NCBI GenBank assembly: GCA_943353835.1
Contig: CALRBA010000007.1
Location: 1-45,904 of the forward strand
DNA from: Candidatus Nomurabacteria bacterium
GTDB lineage: Bacteria; Patescibacteriota; Minisyncoccia; Phycocordibacterales; Phycocordibacteraceae
Direction: 5' to 3'
DNA length: 45,904 nt
Below the pieces are notes generated by a model. The model was not told the DNA's origin. It saw nothing but the letters and a program-made list of their open reading frames with translations, and searched no databases. Below are positions 27,953-36,839 of the stretch, piece by piece. Numbering within the stretch: position 1 is the stretch's first letter; each line of letters starts with the position of its first letter. Made by a program: the position numbers and the translations under genes.

Positions 27953-28327
27953 TCAAGTAAGTTCTCTCGTTTTGTTTTTTCTGGTGCTCTCGATGAGCTT
28001 GATGGTCTGTTTTTTTGAGTACTCGCAGAGCTCGTCAAGTTCATCGTAAACGACGAGCAACGCTTCGTCTACCGAGAGAGCACCGTCCCCGCGTCTGCCG
28101 AGATCCCTGATTACGTCTAGTACGAGCTCATTGCTGAGTGAGACAAGAAGCAAGAAACAAAGCAACTGACCTTGCGGAGCTTCATTCTTAAAGAGCTCTT
28201 CGGCGGCCTCTCTTGGCGAGATGCGCGCCTTGCCGTCGCTTCCTTTCTTAACTTTCTCCAGACAGTCCAGACAACGCTTTTCCTGCCTGTAGACGAGCGA
28301 GAACATTCTTTCAAGCTGTGAGCGCAT
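27953..28327 (-). CDS. hypothetical protein
   Basis: 124 aa ORF preceded by a strong SD (GAAAGGAGGTTCGT-ATG). Confidence 0.65.
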   Translation of the reverse strand: MRSQLERMFSLVYRQEKRCLDCLEKVKKGSDGKARISPREAAEELFKNEAPQGQLLCFLLLVSLSNELVLDVIRDLGRRGDGALSVDEALLVVYDELDELCEYSKKQTIKLIESTRKNKTRELT

Positions 28328-28399
28328 ACGAACCTCCTTTCAAAGAACTGCGTGGACCAATATAGTACCATAGAATCTACAAAACTATCGGTGGCTGTG

Positions 28400-28443
28400 A
28401 AGTCTGAACACAGACTTGACAATAAAATCAATGATAGTATATT
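28400..28443 (+). promoter_or_regulatory. sigma70-like promoter with overlapping dyad
   Basis: TTGACA (28416-28421), 16 bp spacer, TATATT (28438-28443); dyad AAGTCTG-AACA-CAGACTT (28400-28417) overlaps the -35. Confidence 0.6.
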
Positions 28444-28504
28444 GTCATTCTCGACTATGTGGCATTCTGCCATCGTGTCGCTGTACATTCAAAGGGGAGT
28501 CGTT

Positions 28505-28675
28505 ATGGGAAAGAACCGAGCACCGCCGGCTCCAAAAGAGTTTGGCAATCGAAATTTTACGCCACGAACGCTCTCGAAAAGGCAGCGAATGATTGCCCAA
28601 GCATATCGCAATCTCCGGCGTGAAATCGGGAATGCGGTACTCCGTGCCAACAGGTGTATCACGAAAATACACTAA
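28505..28675 (+). CDS. 56 aa very basic hypothetical protein
   Basis: SD AAAGGGGAG, ATG at 28505: MGKNRAPPAPKEFGNRNFTPRTLSKRQRMIAQAYRNLRREIGNAVLRANRCITKIH*; bracketed by promoter and terminator. Confidence 0.6.
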   Translation: MGKNRAPPAPKEFGNRNFTPRTLSKRQRMIAQAYRNLRREIGNAVLRANRCITKIH

Positions 28676-28689
28676 AGAAGTATGCGCGA

Positions 28690-28723
28690 CGAGGCCGACC
28701 TGTTTCTGGGTCGGCCTGTTTTA
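28690..28723 (+). terminator. intrinsic terminator
   Basis: AGGCCGACC-TGTTTCTG-GGTCGGCCT followed by GTTTTATT. Confidence 0.8.
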
Positions 28724-28739
28724 TTATTTGTCCGATGAC

Positions 28740-29270
28740 TTATACCTGTTCTCCTCGTTCTTTCCGTGCGTTGCGCATTGCCTCTTCTGGCGAGGTCCCT
28801 CTTGCAATGACCGCATCTTCATTCACTGCGACATCAAATTCGCCACCAATTTTATTCTTTGCGACAGATCGTTCCTCCGTCCACTCTTCAAGGTTAAAAT
28901 CACCTCTTCTAAGTCCAACTAATTCTTCGTTGCTTAATTTGTAGCCCGTTTTAATATACATAATTTTCCGTAATGCTTCGTCCGGAATATTTTTTATCGT
29001 TTCATCGCTCAACTGTTCAACAAATCTCATACGGTCGGAAAAAGAAGCGAGGAGAAGCGCTTCTGCAGAAGCGGAAAATTTGATTTCTCGTGCGAGGACT
29101 ATGGCATGGCTTTTCGTCGCCTCGTAGTCATCAGCACTAATGGCGTCACCTGGTTTTACTATGCCTGCCTCTTCGAGCATGCTGCGAATGGTGGCATTTT
29201 CATAATCTTGTATTTCCTCAATAGCAGGTCCGTTGATTGATGTGTTTGGTCTCCCTTCAGATGTATTCAT
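28740..29270 (-). CDS. hypothetical protein
   Basis: 176 aa ORF with plausible amino-acid composition; no recognised family. Confidence 0.6.
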   Translation of the reverse strand: MNTSEGRPNTSINGPAIEEIQDYENATIRSMLEEAGIVKPGDAISADDYEATKSHAIVLAREIKFSASAEALLLASFSDRMRFVEQLSDETIKNIPDEALRKIMYIKTGYKLSNEELVGLRRGDFNLEEWTEERSVAKNKIGGEFDVAVNEDAVIARGTSPEEAMRNARKERGEQV

Positions 29271-29365
29271 AATTCTAGCCTAACATTAACAGCGAGGTGA
29301 AATCAATGCTCGAGGTGTGAAAAACGCACGGATATGTCGCGGATGTGCGCTATACTTTACTGCAT

Positions 29366-31114
29366 ATGCACGTTTCGGAAGGGGAGCTGAAAGAGTTCAT
29401 TATTGATTCTGGCCTCGTCGCCAAGAAGGAAATTGACGCTGCCTCTGAAGAGGCGAAGAAGAGGGAACAATCGCTTGGCGACATTCTAGTGTCGCGCGGG
29501 TCTCTGACGGAGGACGCGCTCCGACGTATTCAGGCGTACGTTCTCGGCATACCGTTTGTAAATTTGAAAGAACATAGAATCGCGACCGATGTTCTAGCAT
29601 TTATACCTGAGCCGATCGCACGCACACACAACATAGTCGCATATAAAAAAGACGGGGATTCGCTTGAGGTGGCGATGTTAAATGTGGGAGACCTCGCGTC
29701 AATTGACTCGGTAAGGAAGAATACTGGATTTAAAATATTGTCGAGACTCACAGACACAGAGAGCATCAAACACGCCCTTCTACAATATCAGAAGTCGTTG
29801 AAGGACGAGTTCGGCGACATCATCTCTACGGAGGCTGGGAAGATTCGCGTAGTCGCAGAAGGGAATAAGGATATTTCCGGCGAAGACCTTAAAAAGATGG
29901 CGGAGGACCTACCGATAGTACGCATTGTGGACACACTGCTCCGGCACGCCATCGTGCAGGGCGCGTCAGACATACACATAGAACCGATGGAGACCGAGGT
30001 ACTGGTCCGCTATCGGATTGACGGCATTCTCCATGACGCAATGACATTGCCAAAAAATGCAGCTGCCGGAATTGTCGCGAGAATAAAAGTGCTCTCTAAT
30101 CTGAAGCTGGACGAGAAGCGTCTACCGCAGGATGGCAGATTCAAGATGGAGACCGAGGCCGACAAAGTTTCTTTCCGCGTCTCTATTCTACCGACATTTT
30201 TTGGAGAAAAAACCGTCATGCGACTCTTAAGAGAGACTGGGGAGGGCTTCACTCTTGAAGTACTCGGACTCCACGGGGAGAGTATGGAACTCATACATAA
30301 AGCGCTTACGCAGACAACAGGCATCATTCTCATCAGCGGACCTACTGGGAGCGGTAAGACAACGACGCTCTATACGATGCTGGATATTCTGAATCAGCCG
30401 GACGTAAATATCTCTACGATTGAAGACCCTATTGAATATCAGATGAAACGCGTGAATCAGACGCAGGTGGCTCCGCAGATAGGCTTCACATTCGCCAATG
30501 GGCTTCGTTCACTCGTGCGACAGGACCCGGATATCATAATGGTCGGCGAGATACGCGACGGCGAGACCGCCTCGCTCGCTATTAATGCCGCACTAACCGG
30601 CCATCTCGTGCTCTCCACCATTCACACAAACAGCGCCGCAGGCGCTATCCCACGCCTAATAGATATGGGCGTTGAGCCGTTCCTACTTACATCCACCGTT
30701 CGCGTCATCATCGGACAGAGATTGGTGAGAAAGCTCTGCAACAATAAAGAGGAATATGCGATGGATAAAGCAATGCGTGCGAAGGTCGCCAACGACGAAG
30801 AATTCAATAATGCGTTCAAGGCGCTTCAAGCTGAGAAATTGGTGAAGGCCGGCACGACGCTAGACGACCTACCTTTCTATCGGCCTGTACCATCGACGGA
30901 ATGCGAGGACGGATACAAAAGTCGTATCGGCGTCCATGAGGTTATGTCCATCTCGCCGGCTATCCGCGACATAATCCTGCATTCAAGCACAAGCGACGCT
31001 CTTGAGGCGCAGGCGAAGAAAGAGGGTATGCTCACCATGCTCGAAGACGGTCTCTACAAATCTGCCCGTGGCATCACGAGCATTGAAGAAGTTCTCCGCA
31101 CGGTGACCGAATAG
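29366..31114 (+). CDS. pilB: type IV pilus assembly ATPase PilB/GspE
   Basis: ISGPTGSGKTTTLYTMLDILN; ASDIHIEPME; RQDPDIIMVGEIRDGETASLAINAALTGHLVLSTIHTNSA. Confidence 0.95.
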   Translation: MHVSEGELKEFIIDSGLVAKKEIDAASEEAKKREQSLGDILVSRGSLTEDALRRIQAYVLGIPFVNLKEHRIATDVLAFIPEPIARTHNIVAYKKDGDSLEVAMLNVGDLASIDSVRKNTGFKILSRLTDTESIKHALLQYQKSLKDEFGDIISTEAGKIRVVAEGNKDISGEDLKKMAEDLPIVRIVDTLLRHAIVQGASDIHIEPMETEVLVRYRIDGILHDAMTLPKNAAAGIVARIKVLSNLKLDEKRLPQDGRFKMETEADKVSFRVSILPTFFGEKTVMRLLRETGEGFTLEVLGLHGESMELIHKALTQTTGIILISGPTGSGKTTTLYTMLDILNQPDVNISTIEDPIEYQMKRVNQTQVAPQIGFTFANGLRSLVRQDPDIIMVGEIRDGETASLAINAALTGHLVLSTIHTNSAAGAIPRLIDMGVEPFLLTSTVRVIIGQRLVRKLCNNKEEYAMDKAMRAKVANDEEFNNAFKALQAEKLVKAGTTLDDLPFYRPVPSTECEDGYKSRIGVHEVMSISPAIRDIILHSSTSDALEAQAKKEGMLTMLEDGLYKSARGITSIEEVLRTVTE

Positions 31115-31116
31115 CA

Positions 31117-32334
31117 ATGAAATTTCGTATACAGATAAGAAAAGATGGTTCACAAAACGAAACGCGCGTTGTTGAGGCACCTTCGCGCTTTGACGTATAT
31201 AACCAAATAAAAAACGAGGGCGGTTCCGTCGTATCAATTGAAGAACAGACGGGGTTTAGTCTGGGGGCGTTATCGCGTTTCAATATATCCATCGGAACGG
31301 GCATAAAGCGTATTGAGATAATACGAACAGCCAAAAATCTCTCCGCAATGCTCGGAGCCGGACTCTCCATATCGCGCGCGCTCTCGGTTATTGAGCGTCA
31401 GTCAAGCAATAAAAGTTTTAAGAAAGTTTCTACCGGACTCTCAGACGCCGTTAAAAAAGGCTCATCATTCAATGAGGCTTTAGCAGCATATCCGAAGGTT
31501 TTCCCAGAAATATTCGTCGCGATGGTGCGCGCCGGTGAAGAGTCCGGCTCACTGACTTCTTCTCTTAATGTGGTCGCCCTGCAGATGGAACGTTCAGAAG
31601 AACTGATACGCAAGGTTCGCGGTGCGATGATTTATCCCGCAATAGTTATCACCGCAGTCATTATAGTCGGCATTCTTATGCTTATGTATGTTGTGCCGAC
31701 ACTGACCAGCACATTTGAATCTCTCGGTGCTAAGGTGCCTCTCGCTACGCGGATTATCGTTGCCTTGTCTAATTTCATTGTGGCGCATTCTTTAATAGTT
31801 CTCATGATGATTATCGGGCTAGTCGTTGGGAGTATTGTATTCGTAAGGTCAAAGTTCGGCAGTAGAATTGTTCTTTCTGTCGCTCTGCATTTTCCGGTTA
31901 TCGGAGAACTTGTTCGCGAGACATACACTGCGCGCGCTTCTAGAACATTATCTTCGCTTCTTTCTTCTGGAGTGCCAGTACTCAACGCTCTATCTATAAC
32001 AAAAGCCGTCGTGCATGCAGAAATTTTTGCCGATGTTATAGAAGAAGCAGAGAAACACGTCAAGAAAGGGGGACTCTTATCAACTTCGTTTGCGGAGCAC
32101 ACGAAACTGTATCCTGTCCTCATGAGCGAGATGCTCTTTGTAGGCGAGGAGACCGGCAAGGTCGCCGAGATGCTGAAACAAATTGCAGAATTCTACGAAA
32201 CTGATGTTGCGGAGAAAACGAAGGACCTCTCAACAATCATTGAGCCTGTTCTAATGATTATAATAGGAATTGTGGTCGGTATTTTCGCAGTTTCTATGAT
32301 TGCGCCGATTTATCAACTCTCGTCGGCCATATAA
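31117..32334 (+). CDS. pilC: type IV pilus inner-membrane platform PilC/GspF
   Basis: TAKNLSAMLGAGLSISRAL...VAMVRAGEESGSL...RTLSSLLSSGVPVLNALSIT...SEMLFVGEETGKVAEML. Confidence 0.94.
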   Translation: MKFRIQIRKDGSQNETRVVEAPSRFDVYNQIKNEGGSVVSIEEQTGFSLGALSRFNISIGTGIKRIEIIRTAKNLSAMLGAGLSISRALSVIERQSSNKSFKKVSTGLSDAVKKGSSFNEALAAYPKVFPEIFVAMVRAGEESGSLTSSLNVVALQMERSEELIRKVRGAMIYPAIVITAVIIVGILMLMYVVPTLTSTFESLGAKVPLATRIIVALSNFIVAHSLIVLMMIIGLVVGSIVFVRSKFGSRIVLSVALHFPVIGELVRETYTARASRTLSSLLSSGVPVLNALSITKAVVHAEIFADVIEEAEKHVKKGGLLSTSFAEHTKLYPVLMSEMLFVGEETGKVAEMLKQIAEFYETDVAEKTKDLSTIIEPVLMIIIGIVVGIFAVSMIAPIYQLSSAI

Positions 32335-32335
32335 T

Positions 32336-32722
32336 ATGAAGGTCTTTCGCGGATTCTCGTTTATTGAAGTCATCGTCTCAATCTTTATCATGAGCGTCAT
32401 ACTGATTCTATTGCAAGCAGTCATACAAAGTAGCATTCTTATACGGACTTCAAAGAGTCAAGGTATTGCGCTCTCAATCGCCCGAAATAAGCTTGAGGAT
32501 CTGCGTACAAGCGGATACGTAACTCTCCCGGGAAACGGCTCATTCTCGGACAGCCTACTCGGCACTCTGCCGACAGCCGCCACAACTACGCTCACCGTGA
32601 GTGTCTACAACGCGAAAACGAAGCAGGTCTTGGTAAGCGTCATATGGCTTGAGCCGGGTTCAACAGCCTCTAGTACGGTCTCTCTCTCAACTCTTATAAC
32701 CCAAACTGGTGGACTGCCATGA
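32336..32722 (+). CDS. type IV prepilin-like protein (PilV-type)
   Basis: MKVFRGFSFIEVIVSIFIMSVILILLQAVIQ: prepilin cleavage/methylation motif G-FSFIE. Confidence 0.85.
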   Translation: MKVFRGFSFIEVIVSIFIMSVILILLQAVIQSSILIRTSKSQGIALSIARNKLEDLRTSGYVTLPGNGSFSDSLLGTLPTAATTTLTVSVYNAKTKQVLVSVIWLEPGSTASSTVSLSTLITQTGGLP

Positions 32723-33291
32723 CACTCTTTCCACTTCCTCATAAGCATGGATTCACCCTTATTGAGACAGTGATTGTTATTGCTCTCAGTATCAGCGTCA
32801 TGACCGCTCTCACACTTTTAATTTATAATTTCAATAAAATTTCAGTATATAACGAGACCTTCGCGAAATCGTCCGGTTCAGCGAGCGCCATTATGCGCGA
32901 GATAGGATCACTCATCCTCCCCGCCAATGCCATACTCCAAACACACACATTCTCAAATGGAACGTATATTTCTACCTCTACCTCGCTCGTTCTTGAAATA
33001 CCGTCTATTGACAGCGCCGGAAATACCATCGCGAACACGTACGACTATGCGGCGTTTTACCTTGTCGGAACGACGAGGGCATATCGGCTTCTCCAACCAG
33101 ATGCTTTGAGTGCGCGTGCATCTAGTACGAAACAGTTGAGTACGACCATGAGCTCGTTAACATTCACCTACGGCGACACCGATTTTACTAAAGTGAACAC
33201 CACGACCGTTGATGTGCAAACGCAAGCACTCGTGAAGCAAGAAGTCCTGTCTGACCACAGGCGCGAACAATTCCGATTGCGTAATTATTAA
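32719..33291 (+). CDS. type IV prepilin-like protein
   Basis: HKHGFTLIETVIVIALSISVMTALTLLIYNF; overlaps the preceding stop by 4 bp. Confidence 0.87.
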   Translation: MTLFPLPHKHGFTLIETVIVIALSISVMTALTLLIYNFNKISVYNETFAKSSGSASAIMREIGSLILPANAILQTHTFSNGTYISTSTSLVLEIPSIDSAGNTIANTYDYAAFYLVGTTRAYRLLQPDALSARASSTKQLSTTMSSLTFTYGDTDFTKVNTTTVDVQTQALVKQEVLSDHRREQFRLRNY

Positions 33292-33301
33292 CTCCTTTCA
33301 T

Positions 33302-34669
33302 ATGCACTTACAACCCACTGCGTTTGCGCCCCGCCTAGGACTTGCCCCGCCGAAGCGGAGCGGCGGCGGGTATATACTCGTTCTCGCACTTGTGTTCCTC
33401 GGTATTTTCTTCACGATCGCTACCGCATACCTAAGCTTCATTACAACATCCACGCGAAGCGCACAGTACGACGTTGCGAGCGCGCAGGCGCTCGCGCTCG
33501 CCGAGGCGGGCGTAGATGAAGCGGTGTATCAGTTGAACCAAAACGCAAGTTACGCCGGGGAGACGGGCACGCCGCTTGGCGCAGGGACATTTACCCTAGT
33601 GGTTGAGAATATTGATTCAAATACGAAGCGCGTTACCGCGACCGGTTTTGTCCCCAACAGCCAGAATCCTATAGCAACAAAAATAATAAAAGCTAATATC
33701 GGTCTTAACAATTCCATCATTTCATTCCACTACGGTATTCAGGCGGGGAATGGCGGATTCACGCTCAATAACACTTCAAGTATAACAGGCAATGTATTCT
33801 CAAGCGGTCCTGTCATCGGGAGCAACACCAATATGATACTCGGGAGCGTCGTCTCCTCAGGAGCGACCGGGCTCGTCTACGGAGTTCACGCGACAAGCTC
33901 GGTCTATGCACGCACTATTGGCGAAGCAAGCCAAGCGACCATCATCGATAAAGATGCGTATTATGTTACCAAGACCAACACCACGGTAACCGGCACTTCA
34001 TATCCAAACAGTCCCGACCAACCGTCTGTTTCTCTGCCTATCACCGACGCACAGATAAACGAGTGGGAGACGATTGCCGCTTCTGGAGGCACGATTACCT
34101 CGTGCAATGCACAGGGCAACTATGAAATAACTACGAGTATATCGCTTGGCCCGAAGAAGATTGCCTGCAATCTTGTTATCAAAAGTTCTTCGGCAGTGCT
34201 CATGGTCACAGGTCCTCTCTGGGTCACCGGCAATATCACGACGCAGACGGGCCCCACGATACGCATCGACCCAGCGCTGGGGAGTCAGAACGTGGCGATT
34301 ATTGCAGATAATCCTACAAACCAGTCTGGAAGTGGCATTATCACTATTGGGCAGACAACCGTATTCCAAGGATCTGGATCTACCGGTTCATTCGTCTTCC
34401 TTATCTCACAAAACAACAGTGCTGAGAACGGTGGTTCCACGGTTGCGATCGGTATGGGACAGGGCTCCTCAGCGCTGGTCGCCTACGCAAGCCACGGGCT
34501 CCTCACGCTGAGTCAGAGCGTGGGTGTGAAGGCGGCAACGGGTTATAAAATCGTTCTGTCGCAATCCGCAAATGTGGTCTATGACACCGGTCTCCAGAGC
34601 ACTGTGTTCCAGAGCGGTCCAGGCGGGAGCTGGGTCTTTATTCCAGGCACCTACGGTATCACTCGCTAG
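33302..34669 (+). CDS. PilX-like / pilus-associated exported protein
   Basis: YILVLALVFLGIFFTIATAYLSFITTSTRSAQYDVASAQALALAEAGVDEAVYQLNQ: PilX-like N-terminus, then a Ser/Thr/Gly-rich repetitive region. Confidence 0.78.
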   Translation: MHLQPTAFAPRLGLAPPKRSGGGYILVLALVFLGIFFTIATAYLSFITTSTRSAQYDVASAQALALAEAGVDEAVYQLNQNASYAGETGTPLGAGTFTLVVENIDSNTKRVTATGFVPNSQNPIATKIIKANIGLNNSIISFHYGIQAGNGGFTLNNTSSITGNVFSSGPVIGSNTNMILGSVVSSGATGLVYGVHATSSVYARTIGEASQATIIDKDAYYVTKTNTTVTGTSYPNSPDQPSVSLPITDAQINEWETIAASGGTITSCNAQGNYEITTSISLGPKKIACNLVIKSSSAVLMVTGPLWVTGNITTQTGPTIRIDPALGSQNVAIIADNPTNQSGSGIITIGQTTVFQGSGSTGSFVFLISQNNSAENGGSTVAIGMGQGSSALVAYASHGLLTLSQSVGVKAATGYKIVLSQSANVVYDTGLQSTVFQSGPGGSWVFIPGTYGITR

Positions 34670-34692
34670 CAGAGTCGGAGTATACTGTAGCT

Positions 34693-35436
34693 ATGCTTAT
34701 TGTCGCCAACTGGAAAGCGTATGTAGAAGAACTTGCGAAAGCGAAAAAACTTTTTGCAACAAGTAAGAGACTCGCGAAGGCGACTCGCACGACCATCGTG
34801 CTCGCGCCGCCCGCTCCCTTGCTCGGCGCGCTCGCCTTGAGGAATAAATCAAAAGTCGCATTTTCTGCGCAGGATGTATCCGTCACAGACGGCGGTGCAC
34901 GAACTGGTGAAATAATCGCACAGGTGTACTCCGCGGCGGGCGCGACGTATGCGATTATCGGACACTCTGAGCGACGAGCCGTCGGCGACACGGATACAAC
35001 AGTGGCGATTAAGCTTGCCCATTCCATTGCACAGGGACTCTCCCCGATACTATGCGTCGGAGAGAAAGAGCGTGATGTGGAAGGTCGCTATCTCGCTATA
35101 ATTAGAGAGGAATTGACACTAGCGATAGAACCTCTCGCACCGAAAGACCGCATGAAGGTCATAGTCGCATACGAACCGCTCTGGGCGATAGGAAAAGACG
35201 CTGAACACGCTATAGGTCAGAACGATTTAGCCGAGATGGTGCTCTATATTCGTAAGGTACTCGCAGAACTTCTGCCGGGGGAAAGCACACGGAATTCTCT
35301 CATACTTTATGGAGGTTCCGTTGAACCCGGTAATGTACGCGACCTCGCGGGCGCTTCAGGCGTGGATGGATTTCTAATCGGACATGCCTCTGTAGATTCC
35401 CGAATGTTCTCCCTTTTGGTAAAGCAACTTGCTTAA
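34693..35436 (+). CDS. tpiA: triosephosphate isomerase
   Basis: IVANWKAYVEEL; YAIIGHSERRAVGDTD; VIVAYEPLWAIGKD; ILYGGSVEPGNV. Confidence 0.95.
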   Translation: MLIVANWKAYVEELAKAKKLFATSKRLAKATRTTIVLAPPAPLLGALALRNKSKVAFSAQDVSVTDGGARTGEIIAQVYSAAGATYAIIGHSERRAVGDTDTTVAIKLAHSIAQGLSPILCVGEKERDVEGRYLAIIREELTLAIEPLAPKDRMKVIVAYEPLWAIGKDAEHAIGQNDLAEMVLYIRKVLAELLPGESTRNSLILYGGSVEPGNVRDLAGASGVDGFLIGHASVDSRMFSLLVKQLA

Positions 35437-35438
35437 CG

Positions 35439-36515
35439 ATGCGAAGCGTCCGCGACATAAAAGTATTTCAAAATATCCCGATACTGGTAAGGACGGCGCT
35501 GAATGTGCCTGTTGAAAACGGAAAAGTTACAAACGATTATCGCCTACGTCGAGCGCTCCCCACCATACGGTATCTCGCAGAACGAGGCGCTCGGGTCGTG
35601 CTGATAGGTCATCTTGGTGATAAAGGGACAGAAACTTTGAAACCGGTTGCGGAGGCGCTCGGCGTTTTAATAAGAGGAGTTTCTTTCTTTGACGAAACAA
35701 TAGGGGTACGTGCGCGCGGAGCTGTACGCGACATGGCTTCCGGAACTATATTAGTTATGGAAAATCTGCGCAGAAATAAGGGAGAGCGGGCGAACGACAC
35801 AGAATTTGCAAAAGAGCTCGCGGCTCTGGGAGATGTTTTCGTACAAGATTGTTTTGATACCTGCCACCGGCCACACGCTTCAATAATAGGCGTTCCTGAA
35901 ATTTTGCCGTCGTATGCAGGATTTCTTCTTGAAGAAGAAATCCTGGAGCTTATGCACGCACTCACTCCGAAGAGCCCTTCACTCGCCGTCATCGGCGGGG
36001 CGAAGTTCAGTACGAAGGAACCGGTACTCAACGCACTTTTGAAAACATACGACCATGTGTTTGTTGGCGGAGCGCTCGCGAACGACTTTCTTAAGGTCGC
36101 GGGAAGAGAAGTGGGGAAGTCTCTCGTTTCAGAAACAGACAAAGACCGTGTTAAGAAAATTCTTATGGACCCAAGACTCGTCATCCCGACTGATTCTGTT
36201 ATTAAAAACGAAATGATTCTGGACCACGGACCGAAGACGTCGGCCCTTCTCTCCGGACTAGCAAGTAAGGCAAAAACGATTCTTTGGAACGGTCCGCTGG
36301 GGAAGTACGAGGACGGCTTCAACGGTGCGACTGACGCCTTCGCCCGAGCGGTCACAGAATCAAAGGCTTATTCAATCATTGGCGGCGGCGACACTGTCGC
36401 CGCCATTGAAGGCCTCGGCCTCTTGCCACTCTTCTCCTTCGTCTCTACTGGGGGCGGCGCTATGCTCTCCTTTCTCGCGCGTGGCACACTCCCCGGCATT
36501 GAGGTCTTACATTAG
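35439..36515 (+). CDS. pgk: phosphoglycerate kinase (divergent)
   Basis: MENLRRNKGERANDTEFAKELAALGDVFVQDCFDTCHRPHASIIG; AVIGGAKFSTKEPVLNALL; ILWNGPLGKYE; IIGGGDTVAAIE...VSTGGGAMLSFLARGTLPGIEVL. Confidence 0.92.
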   Translation: MRSVRDIKVFQNIPILVRTALNVPVENGKVTNDYRLRRALPTIRYLAERGARVVLIGHLGDKGTETLKPVAEALGVLIRGVSFFDETIGVRARGAVRDMASGTILVMENLRRNKGERANDTEFAKELAALGDVFVQDCFDTCHRPHASIIGVPEILPSYAGFLLEEEILELMHALTPKSPSLAVIGGAKFSTKEPVLNALLKTYDHVFVGGALANDFLKVAGREVGKSLVSETDKDRVKKILMDPRLVIPTDSVIKNEMILDHGPKTSALLSGLASKAKTILWNGPLGKYEDGFNGATDAFARAVTESKAYSIIGGGDTVAAIEGLGLLPLFSFVSTGGGAMLSFLARGTLPGIEVLH

Positions 36516-36839
36516 GGATTGTGTATCGTCGAATTTCCGCGGTATGAGGTGTATGTGTACATGCGGCACATCTTTGCCCACAATAGAAAGTTGAATATAG
36601 TCGGCTACTGTTTTTTCTTTCAGCTCCCGTGCGAGCTTCCGTGCAACTTTAAATAGATCGTCTGCGATGTCATCTGGCAATTCCCAAAACCACTGGTGAT
36701 GCTTTGCGGGAACTACAAGCGTGTGACCAGGTCGTACGGGGTGATAGTCAGGAAACGAGACTATCGTATCGTTTTCGTGATGTGCTTTTTCGCTTGAGAT
36801 GTCACCTGCGATTATCTTGCAGAAGATACAGCTTTCCAT
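36507..36839 (-). CDS. HIT-family hydrolase
   Basis: MESCIFCKIIAGDISSEKAHHENDTIVSFPDYHPVRPGHTLVVPAKHHQ...VPHVHIHLIPRK (HxHxH). Confidence 0.94.
   Translation of the reverse strand: MESCIFCKIIAGDISSEKAHHENDTIVSFPDYHPVRPGHTLVVPAKHHQWFWELPDDIADDLFKVARKLARELKEKTVADYIQLSIVGKDVPHVHIHLIPRKFDDTQSLM

Noticed and set aside
35609-36355. 248 aa minus-strand ORF antisense to pgk
   Set aside because: Shadow ORF; the plus strand carries clear PGK signatures.
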